Below are positions 34,801 through 46,800 of a stretch of 64,000 nt of DNA, piece after piece. A model generated the notes under the pieces. That model saw nothing but the letters and a program-made list of their open reading frames with translations, was not told the DNA's origin and did no database searches. The DNA is taken from positions 9,762,007 through 9,826,006 of the forward strand of contig NC_037592.1 in assembly GCF_003073045.1 (NCBI RefSeq). Direction: 5' to 3'. The position numbers were made by a program, and so were the translations under genes. Position 1 is the first letter of the stretch; each line of letters starts with the position of its first letter. This DNA comes from Pomacea canaliculata. Lineage: Eukaryota > Mollusca > Gastropoda > Architaenioglossa > Ampullariidae.

Positions 34801-37800
34801 TTATGTACTAAATAATTATGGGTAAGAAAATTGCTTAACTCATACAATTGGTTGACTCTGTGTGTGTTAGTGTGTGCTTCCTTGTTTTTGGGGGGTTTTT
34901 TCCCTGGTTTTTATTCCATGTGAGTCATGGTACAGTTGAACCACTACAGTAATATGGTACTGATGTATTATATATTATGCCATTAAATAAAGTTTTTAAA
35001 AAAAAAGGAAAAAACTACTGTCTAAAAGAACTTCAAGAAAGATGTAAAAAACGTAATAAAACTGAAAATTTTAAATAAAGAAATGTATTTTTTACTATCT
35101 TGTGGTCATGGTGTGTTATTGATTTGATTTTTCCCAGGTTGAAAGTGAGAAGTCACGAGTGGAAAGTAGCTTTTCTTCTAAGGGCATACACAAAGGCAAT
35201 AGCTCTCTTATCTCTTCACCTGAACCAAGGGAAAATGGGAAGAAGGTGAAGAAAAGGGCCACAAGACACCCTCCAATGCCAGAACAGTCATCTCCAGAGC
35301 TTGCCACAGCATTATGGCTCACTGGAACAGAAAACAGGATTCGCAAAACGAGGAACAGTGTGGAGGCAAGTCTTCCATTTATTCTAGGAAATCAAACCTC
35401 CACAAATGGATCCTGGCCAAATAAGAGGTCTAAAATGGCTAACAGCTCTGTGAGTGAGTCCTCTGATAAAAGTTGCAGCAACCCTGATGTGTATGACGTC
35501 AAGGAAGAGAAGGTAGCTGGAGACAGTATTAAGTGTGAAAGCAGAGACAGCTGCCACACCTTAGTAGATGAATTCGTTGGTTGTGATTCAAAAGCTAAAT
35601 CTTTCATGAATGCAAGCAGTTCCAGAACTGAGCATGGGGAATCAAAAGAAAGCATTGACTTCTTAGCTGCAAGGAAGAGCCAGCTCTGTTACATTCCATG
35701 AAAAAAAACACACATATATTTGATGAAGATAAAGGGGAAGAATGTGATGCCGTAAAGGCAAATGTAAAAAACACGAGTGATAGTCATATAATAAAAACCA
35801 CAAAGTCTGAACCTAGTGATGCAACATCTGATCACAATGTGATTGACAGAAAACCTGTTGAGGAAGAATGTGCAGGTGACTCTTTGACATCAGCTCTTGA
35901 ACTCAGTTCCCTTGCCTGTGATATAAAGAGAGAAAATGCAGTTATCTTCTCAAGATCTAATTGTGATAGTTCAAACATCAGTGAAGTACCAGCAAGAACT
36001 AGCAGCAGTAGCCAGAAAACGTCAGCATCCTCCACCAACAGTGCCCATGAAAAAGAGTCTGTGATAAACAACCATGCAATGTTCTGCAACGTAGACTTGA
36101 TGTCACATACAACTTTAAAGGAATCAGATGACGGGGCAAGTAGAGACATGGAAAGCAGTGTTAGGTCTGCTTTGTTGGATCATGTGAGTTACAGCATGTC
36201 AGCGGCTAGTGGAAAGAAGCCTGCAGGAAAAGATGACATATTAGAAGAGGATGAAGAGGACAATAACGAAATTGTAAGTAGAAACGTGTTTCTCACTTTT
36301 TGAATTTGAGTTATAATTAGATATTTATGCTGTTCATACTGCTGTCAGTATAAGCCTTTGGTTATAGTTAGATTTCAGTATATCTCCAACCAGTTTTATA
36401 CTCATTCTAGTCCCTTAAGAAGTGATGGTTGCAGGATGGATCAGAGTAGAGTCTAAACTTAGTTTGTCTCTCTCAGGGTCCAGATCTGGATGAGTTTGAG
36501 CTTATTGTGGACAGTGTGGAGGGACTACAAGAGCTAATTCAACAATTTGCAGAGCCTCAGCTTCCCCCTCCTTCCAGACACATCTCGAAAGGCCAGAAAA
36601 CAAAGGGTATTTCCTCTTTTCCTCATTCATCTCTAAAAACTTTATCTGTGTAGCAGGGATCAGCATGGTGTGAACATGTTGTGCTTGACTTTGTCACTAG
36701 CATAAGCTAATTCTTTCAGAATGATGGATATTCATACTGTAAACAGCCTTTATCCTAATCTCTCTATGCTGCCTACATAAACTGTTTTTCCAAACTTCAC
36801 TTTCATTTTCAAAAACAGTTCAATTCACACAGGTCATTTAGTGTGAAAGCAAGCCATGAGAAATCTTAGAAGCTATTTCATTCCCAAATATAGTTCATAC
36901 TTCTGAAACAAAAGACATGAGTGATTCAGAGCTGTTTGATCTATGTGATTTTGATGACAACTGTAAAGAAGAATCCACAAATGCAAAAAGGGATAGAGTT
37001 GTAGGTGAGCACATTGCTGATGAAAATGACAGTGATGAGAGTACCATAAAAAATTGGTTAAAATTCTAATGCAGAGTTGGTAAATAAAAGTAAAGAAAAT
37101 ATTTACACCCTGGAAAGACTGATTTTAACCCTTATTGTGGCAAATTTGTTAAAAACTATTCTGGGTAAGATGAGTGTCAGACTCGCATGTACAATAAGGC
37201 CATTTCCTTCAGTTATGGTAAGTATTCTTATAATTAACAGTACTGTAAATAATACAGACAATGTATTCACTAATCCTAATAGTTTACAGCAGTTTCGTCT
37301 AATCCTACTGAGGATTACTATTGTTGCTTACACGCTTTATTTGGGATTGCTGTCTACTTTTATGATGTGATTGCTTTTGCATTCTGCCCTCCATAGCCAG
37401 ACAACTATGACATTTTCTTTTTCTGAGTGGTTCCACTTTGTTTTATTCTGTGTTGGCACTACTTCTGGCATTATTCTGAAGTATCTCCATTGAAGATGTA
37501 ATTGGTCTGTGCAATCCAATTTTTCTTCTATCTTGAATCCGGGGTCACTCTGTCATTTCTATTAGAAATAAATGCCAGGTATTGTATTTTCTTGCATTCC
37601 AAAGAGATGTATCCAGATCACACAAACTGCTACACCACAAACATCAAGCAAAATCATGAACAGGGACCTTACTTGTGCTTAGCTCATCAGACATTTTCAA
37701 AAGAAGGCCTCATATACCTTATAGTTACAAAGAGGAATGCCAGAGCTTCACTACAAGAGTCAAGTCATGAGGCACTACTTTGTGCTGTTCTGTACAAACG

Positions 37801-40800
37801 ATGACAGATATGATGGTTTCTTTTGTTTGTAAGTGATACAAAACTTTGAATGTTTTGAACTTTGAAAATTTGGGGAGATATTTGCACCCCTTTCAACTTA
37901 TGCGTTTAGTGTATGGTTGGTCTGCTAATCTATTGAAAATTTTTTTCAGTTTAGGTTGGTTTTAAAAGAACTAAAATGACTATGCACACAAGCACAGTTG
38001 ACAACATCCACAATAATAATACTTCAGTTAAGTTAAAACATTACTAATAAATGCATGCTATGCATGTCATGTATGGTAAAGTAGGCCTTTGTGAGTCAGC
38101 ATTTGTTGACATTTATTTACTATAATGGTAGACTTGCAGAGAGTAACAAAAAAAAAATCTTACTATCAAGTTTCATGTTTCTTTCTGAGAACTACCTTGA
38201 GAAACAAGAGCCAAAAAAAAAATCCTTTTGGTACTGTCACATTAGCTATTTTTTAATGCATGTGATCCTGGGATGAAGTCATAGTAAATAAGGAATTTAC
38301 AACCATTTTTTATGATTTTGTCTAACTGCCATCTATAATTGAATTTTTCATGTAGGCCTGGGACATCAAACCTGGTTCTTAAAACCATTGGAGTTATAAC
38401 AGAAGACACTGGCATAGTTTTCTTTATTATTCTACAACTAACCTTAGAGTACAGCAAGGAAAACAGAATGTGAAAAGAACGCCTTTATGTCATTTTTTTT
38501 TTAATGAATATTCCCACTAACACACAGCAATTCATGCATATGGGGCAAAGAATATTATACAAACAGGTGACACAAATTCGAGAGATATGTACTGCTGTGC
38601 AATGTACACGAGCAAAACAAATTATGCAGGTTGGTAACAAATATATAAAATGTTTACACAGTGTGCAAAGTAATGACATGAGATACAGTAAACACAACAG
38701 GTTGGTGGTACAGAATTGTTTAAAGTATGAATGTACACAGTGAATAATAAATGCATGTGCACATGGTGAGGTAAATTACTCTAGTTAGTGACAGAATCTA
38801 ATTATACACATGTTGACAAAGATCAAAAATAGCATAAACTTAAGTGATAATGTCTTGTTTCACTTTTTCAAACTGCTAAGAAAAGCATGATAAATATGAG
38901 CACATTATAACAAAAAGCATGCTGCCAATTACAAAGCAGTCTCTCACAAGCATTGTTTTGTTGAAATGTATTGGTCTATATATGCACATATATGTGTGGT
39001 ATGTTCATTTTAAGTCAACATTTGTGTATTTTAATTTGTTTCATGCTTGTAAAGTTCCTTCTTCTTTAAAGTGGGGAAATGCATTATAAAAATCTAATAT
39101 ATTATACAATATAATATTATACAATTATTATTATACTATTATACAATATCTGGGGATGTTACAGATGTCAAAGCCTCCTCAGCGTAAACCTTGTGAAGTG
39201 GCATTGCATGAGCGCCTTGCTCTTCTGCTTAAAGAACTGCAGCCATGGGAGTCTAAATTGGTGCAAGCATCACGTCGCATGCGCATCAAGATACGCCGAG
39301 AATTTGAAGACTTTAAGGAAGAGCCATTGGAGGTAATTTCTTTATCTGTCTTATGCTGAAATTGTTGATTTCGTTGACGCTCTTTTTTTATCAAAAAAAT
39401 AACAATAAAACCAATATTGTAGACTTTTTTCCCCCTCTTTTTTTTTTTTAATATGGAAAGCATCCATGTTATTTCACATATTTACACCCATTTAGATGGT
39501 AATGTAATTTGCATTCACAACAGTATCATGAATTAAAGTGATATAAATTTGAGCATGGAGCATCTTTTTTTGGGAGCTGGGTGGGAGGGGGAGCTATTTT
39601 TCGATCAAGTCCCACAACTACTCAGCCACTGAACCATCTACCATACAAGGCAGCAAGTACTTGAAGTTACATCAATTAAGATTTTATTTAGGTGATTATG
39701 TGAAGATTTGATTTAAGGGCTTACATGGTAGACACTAAGCATTTTACTGTACTTGCTGGTCACCTTTAAACAGTTATTTTTCAAGGCTCATTTAATCGAC
39801 CAAAGAAATGTGTGTGTGTGTGTACATTTGTAAAGGTTTCCCTGACCTATATATATACTAGGTAGAACCATAGTGTTCTTTTTATGAGTTAATGATTTTG
39901 CTTAAATTTCATGGTAGAAAGCAATAAGTCCGTTGATTAGTTCCTAAAAATTGATTGCTGTTTCATTTCTGTTGATGGTGTGTCATGAAATTATTGCAAG
40001 GGCTTGTTTTTTTCCACTGAACTTCAGGAAGCAGAGGGGGATGGTTGGGAGACGGAGACAGAGGTGCAGTCTTCAGAAGAGGCAGGGGAGGGAGATTCCT
40101 CAGGAGAAGATGATACGGAATCCAGAGATTCTCAGGATCAACATCGTCTACATGCTACTACTGCTTTGTCTTCAGCTAAAAAGAAAGGACCATCGGCTAC
40201 TCCATCTACAGCTAGTGACTTGACTGAGGCAGAGCAGAGAGATGTGGAGGAGTATGAACTGGATGTGAGCTCCCGGGGTAGGCTGAGGAAGCGCAGGCTT
40301 ATCCCAACAATGTGGAGGATCAAGGCATAAAGAAGAGGAAAATCACAAAGAAAATAGAAGAAACCGCATCTGCATCCTCAGTTCATGTTCCAAATATCCT
40401 ACAGAAAGCTCAGATTGGAAAGCCTCTGGCATTGTCAGCCCCTGAACTCGCTAGTAAAATGGCCCTTTCGTCATCCCAGACTATGCAGACAGCTATGGCT
40501 GTAGAAAATTCTCATCTTGAGAACATAGTCATATCACAAGGCTTCCAGCATATGCAGAGTTCGTCCCACTCAACTGTGGTACATCCCGAAGCAACTGCTG
40601 CAGGAGCTGGTGCAGCTAAACAAAACTCCCACCCTGAAATTCAGAAACTGCTGTCAGTGCGAAGACCAATTGTGCGAGATCGCTATGCTCCATATAAGAT
40701 GGTGCAAAAAAGTGCAGCAGAGGGGTCCACAGTGGTTTTACAAAATGACATGTCACCATGCAACACCTCTGTCCTTGCTCAAGGAGCAGGTGCCAAAGGC

Positions 40801-43800
40801 ATCTCGATAACTGTCAGCTCAAGTAATGCAGACCAGGCTTCTTCTTTAGCAAAACTTTCTCCACTTAGCACAACCAGAGCTACAAAAGGGGCAAGCAACC
40901 ATCCGGGAGCAACAATGGTGGTAGGGTTGGTTGGAGGCAAACCACATCTTGTCAACTTGAGTAGCCTGCCACCTAGTGTTCTGCAGCAGCTCATTCGCAC
41001 TAACTCACTGCGACTTCAGGTATGCCGCTTTTTAGATTTTTATATATGGAATTTCTTTGATACATATTGAGCATCCATGTTTATTTGGCAGCCATATGCA
41101 TACTTTTTTCCTATTTCAAAGTGCTTGGGAAATATTCAGCTAAGCATCATGTGGAAGACAATTCATCAATTGCCCATTATAGCATAATCTATATTACAGT
41201 AAACAAACATTAAGAATAGGTACTTAATTGTGTATGTCTTTTAAAATATCTTGCTTCTTTTATTTGTGTGTGAAGATTTTTTTTATGAAATGTTCTTGAC
41301 CCTTAAAGAAAACCAAAGACAAACTTCATTAGTTTATTCTGTATATATTTTTTTAAATTCAGTGAATATTTATGTATTCTGCAGATGAACTGGAAACTAA
41401 ACTGTAACAAGATTTTCTCTAAAGATTAGTGATTTATGACTGTCTCAATACTAGGTTTGTAGCCATTGCCTGTGGCTTGCTGGTGCATCCACTATGAGTT
41501 AAGGCGCATGTGCATTAAATCCTTGAGCGCATGTGCAAAGTAGTAACACTGTCTGCAGATCAGATCTGATGAACATTTCTATTGGTCAGTTTCTGCAGAT
41601 ATGCTAATTTCAGCTTTAAGTAATTTTTTTTTTATTTGTTGAGAAAGGTGGATCACCAGATGTTCACAGATAGATGTATGAAATACCTCTTAATTCATGC
41701 ATTTTGTGCAGGAATCCTCCATGAATTTCATTTGAGAAACAAACTGAACAACACAGATTTATGTTTAATGTATCTTCAGGCTTTCAGTACATCATCTACA
41801 TCACAGAACTGCACCACAACATTAGCAGTATCAAAGCCACCTAAGAGTGTCTGCTCCATCGCCAGTAGTAGCCTAAATCCAACACCAGCCCTATCCACTA
41901 CAGCAGCAGTTACCTGTGGTCAGCCTTCGCTTTCTTCCACTCCAGTGGGTAGAGGACCACTTAAAGTTGGTGCTCAGCAGACAGGCACTTTGGTTCTGAA
42001 GGAAGTTACTCCTGGGGCAAATCTCATGCCAGTCAGAATGCAGGGTGTGCCAAAGGTTATAGGTTCTGCAAAGACACTGCAAGGACTTGCCATTAGTGTC
42101 ACATCAGGTGCAGAAGCTCCAGGCAACTCTGCATTAGTTGCTGCATCATCTGTTCGACCACATGTTTCATTGCTGGGCTCTCCTGGACGACAGGCACAGA
42201 GGTAAAATGCAGAATTCTGAAGTGTGTTAGCAGCAAATGTCTTCATGTAAAAATCTAGCATGGAAAGATTTTAATATGATCCAGGTTTGTTCTCCAGTAA
42301 TGATTTAAAACACAACTAATATTTATTGTATTCATAGTCAGCTATTTGGGGTTTTTTTTGTTTTTTTAGGAGTACATAAAATTGTTTTGCAGGATCTTTA
42401 TGGGAATTGCACATTGTCTCATTATTTCTGCAGATATGCTGGAAATGTAACTGTGAGGACCTTGCTTGAAAACAGAGCTGGTCGTAAGCCTTCTGATGAC
42501 ACCAGCCCTGAAAAGCAAGAGTCTTTAGATGAGCCGCAGTCTCCAGTTGATAAAGATACTCAAGGAGCTGAACATTTGGCAACCACTCAAGAAGTCACAA
42601 TGCTGGCATCCCTTGGCACCAGCATTTCTTCCATTACAACTGTGTCTGTTACCCCTGTGGCTTCATCTTTGTTGGCCACTAGTCCTCCATTGACAACTTC
42701 AGTCACCATGGCAGTGATAGGCGGAAGCATTCCATCTGGACTTCTTACAAAGACTGTGCCTGGTGTAATACGGCTGCCAAGTCAATCAACCCTTGACTGT
42801 GCCGTGAGAAGCGTGATCACTCCCTGTATGACGACGCTGCCAACAGCCAACATTAAAGTGCCTTCTCCCACAACACTTCCAAACTTATCGCCACGAAAAA
42901 ATGTGACCAAAACTGTGCAAAGCATGAAAGCACCCATTCCTATCACTACAAGAATCAATTCCAGGCTCGAAGAGCCGACATCCCTGGTCACACCAACATC
43001 CTCAGGGGGTAGCAATGCTAGTGGGTTTTCAGGTAGTGGGGTTGTCATACCAGGGATTCAGAGTGTTGGAACTTTATCCACTATGACTACGAGCTCCTTG
43101 CCTGCTATCCCAGGTGCAGTAGTTGTACAAACAGGAAATGAAGGCGCCTTATTAGAGTCTACTGACCAGAAGCAGGTTTTAGTTAGGGTTATGCCTCAAG
43201 GTGCTGCAGGCTCCCACGCTTTTGTCCAAGGCATTGCTACTTCGCAGGGAATTGTTCTGCCCCAGACAGCCATTTTGAAAGTGATACAGCCACAGTTAAC
43301 TTCACTGGATACATCTAGAGATGCCCAACCAGCCATTCAGGGGCAGCAACTGCCTTCTAGTCCTGTTAAAGTTGCAGCTTCATCTACATTACCCCTGGGT
43401 GCACCAGCAGCGACTGTTCAGGGGTCTCTCGGCAATACCATCACAACAAACAAAACTACAGCAGAAGTCATTAGAACCATGCTGGCAGCCAAAACTTCCT
43501 CAGCATCACCAGTCACTCCACTTTCAGTCATAACAACACAAGCAGCCAGTGATTACATAGTTGTTGGTCCACAGGGTTCCCAGAACACTACCAGGCTTCT
43601 GATGCAAGCTCCATTATCTTCAGTCACTGCTGGTATAAGTTCTGGGCCTTCATCAATGAGTGCCACACCCTCTTCAGTCACATCCCCTACACTGACTGTC
43701 CAACAACAAGGAGCAGAAACACAAGGCCAGGTAGGGACCCACATCATTACTACTCAGCTTACAAATCTGGGGAACACACAAGGACCATCAGTGCCAGGGG

Positions 43801-46800
43801 CTGGTGCTGTGCGACAGATTCACTTACCTGTGGGACAGGTCAGCAGGCTGCTGTCTGGCATTCAAGTGACAGGCCTGCCTCTAACTCCTCAGCAGAACCA
43901 AGTGGGAGTGAGACTTGTCGGCCAGCCTGTGATGCCACCGAAGACGGAAAAGGTCATGGCAACTTCCTTACCAACAGGTTTGCAGATACGAGGTTTGACT
44001 GGCCCATCTGTGGTGCACCTAGTTTCCCCTGGACAAGCAGCTTCAGGCTCATCACAGCCTGTTGTTGCAACCCTGCAAGCAGGAACAAGTGGAGTTGTGG
44101 GTTTGCAGCAGCTCCAGCTTCTGCCATCGGTGAGTGGCTTTCAGAAGGTGCATGTTATTTCTCCACAGCAGGCTCAGATGATCACCGTTAATCAGCTGGC
44201 TGCTACATCAACCGTAGCAGGACATCAGGTCAGAATGGCAATTCCTCCAGGTCATAGCTCTGGACAGATGACTCAGGGGTCTGCAGCACCCATTAAAGGT
44301 CCAGGGAGTGATAAAGTCGATGGGCTTACCTTGCCAGGTGCCACGTGTATGAAACTTCAGGCTGTTGGGCCAACATCATCAGGCCAGGTTAGTGTTGCTT
44401 ATTTTGCATGACCAGAAAAAAAAATTGTTTCATCTTTTCATATTTGCTGCACTTTCTGGTCAGGTATCTTTTGAAATAAAATAATTTTCCTTGCTGTAAA
44501 TCACTGTCATTTCATCTACTTTAGCCTTTAGTCCTAACCCACGTTTTAAAGTTTCTTGGAAACCTTTTTTTAATTTCAGGTTTTCCTTGGCATACTTCAT
44601 ATTAGGGCATGATAGAGTTAAAATTTCCCCTTTCTTGTTGACTGTGTGTACAAGCATGTTTGTGTGTATATATGTAGTTTAGTCCAGTTTTCAGTTCAGT
44701 TTTTAATGTCGTTGAGTATATGTATATGAAACTGTTGGTGTCTCGAAACTACCATTCTGTTTTGACAGAAAATGTATGTTTTTTTTAATGAATAGTTAAA
44801 TAAGGGCACTGATGATAGTATTGCTAATTACACACAAGCATTTCCTTCTTTGTGGCTATTTTTACCCCTGTTTGAACCTGAGATTTTTTCCTAACTTGTC
44901 ACTGGGGGGACCACATGGATAGACATGCCTTAAAAGGTGTCATGCTGGGTCACATGACCAAAGAAGACCACCTTATGTTACTTGACTATTGAAAGTAGAG
45001 GTTCCTGGTGTTCTAAAGGTATGACAGTCTTGTTTCATACAAAGTCATTGGTTCTATGTTCTCTGTATGAGATCTGAAGCAGACTCCTCAGCACTTGTTC
45101 TTGAATGCTTGGATTCTCCTTCAGTGAGTAGAGTCCAATTGTCACATGGGTAGGCACTACCAGGGATTTGTACAGCTTGTACTTGGTAGTGAATCTTATG
45201 GCTATGCCAGATTTGAAACATCTCGGCAGCAGGATTAGTCGATTTGATTATGGACTATCTACTGGATGCTTTCAAAGGAGTGATATGAAAGCTTCACTGA
45301 CTAGTTTTGTTTTAATGTAACTTTATAGATGCAGTAAAATGTGTGATTTATTTTGCCATTTATTATATTTTGTTTTTTAAACGTATTTCGTGTAGTTTAT
45401 TTTACTCTGTCATGTTTGTTACAGCATATTGGAAACTGTGGTCTGTTGGATGTCGAATATTTGAATATTTCTAGCTGTCAGTGTCAGAAAAATAACATTC
45501 TTTTGCATCGGCACTCACAACTTTTAATATATGTTGAGTATTTGTGTGTCCTACCTTTTTAATGATGTTTGATTATGAAGGTGTCTTTCAAAATGTTCAA
45601 ATAGCAATTTATCCTGTTTGCCTCTCTCTGATGCTGCAGGTACAACAGGGACTCACACAGGTTTGTCTGAAGGTTCAGCCTGCACTTGTTCCTGGATCAT
45701 CTGTCACTCCAGCAGTTCTTGGAAAGCCTAACTCCATGCAGGCATCCGGAGTTAAGATGGTTCCCCCCAAATCAGCCAGCAGCGATCCAGCAACGCCTGT
45801 TGTCACTATTTCTTCAGCAGTTTCACCTGTTGTCACCATTACCTCAAGTGTCTCACCTTTGTCTGTTCCCTCCTCAACAGTTCCATCCAGCTCAAAGGCA
45901 GCTGCCTCTTCATCTGTAACCTGGTGTGGGACTCTCCCCAGCTCTAATCTGTCATCAAATAGTGGGTCAATTCTGACACCTAAAACAGTTGTGGCAGCAG
46001 TGGTGAATCCTACATTGATTGTCAGTGGGCAAGCTCAACCCCGTCCAGCAACTCCTGCCAGTACCACTGTTCACTCAGTAAACTCACATCAAGCCTCAGT
46101 GAAATCCTTGCTTGGTCACCCTGTCATTCCAACCGTTGCCACCCGATTCCAGATGACTATCACCCCTGACCCTAAAACGGGTCATTTGACTGTCAGACCT
46201 CAGCTTTTACCATCTGCTGTAGCATTAAAGAGTGCACAAAACATGGGAACGTTAGAATTATCATCTTCAACTGCAGAAATGTCTTCCTCTGGGTGCCCCT
46301 CGAGCGGCATGCAAGCTGCTGAAGAAGGTATGGAAGGGGAAATGGGTGCCACTGAAAGGCTCAGTGCCAACTCTGAGCACCTGCAAAAGGGTGGCCTCAC
46401 CATCAGTGCATTAGGAGATGGGCCAGGTGGCTTGTCAGGAGCTGTGTTGGCCAGCCTGAGCCAGATGGTTGGTGCCAAGATTGCCAGGCAGACAGGTTCA
46501 ACTCTGTCTGCACAGGACAGTAACATTCAGGGCATTGTTAGTGCAGCATTTAAAATGGCCCAAGCACCAATGTCCCCAGCTAACCAGATTCAGGAATCTA
46601 GTCAGGCCTTGATAAGTCTGGCATCCCATACTGCCTTGCAACAACAGCAACAGCAGCAGCCACAGACCTTGGTGATGAAAGCTGTACCCAAACAGATCAA
46701 CATTCCTGTCACTGTCAGCAGTGGCATATACAGAGTAGGTTTGGTTTTGTTTTGTATGTTTATTGTTTTTAATTTCTTTACTAGCCATTTCATTTCACTC

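Noticed and set aside
35699..35711. Programmed -1 frameshift at ATGAAAAAAAAC in BRD10 exon 10
   Set aside because: The A-AAA-AAC-like heptamer lies after the in-frame TGA, so ribosomes in the incoming frame would stop before reaching it.
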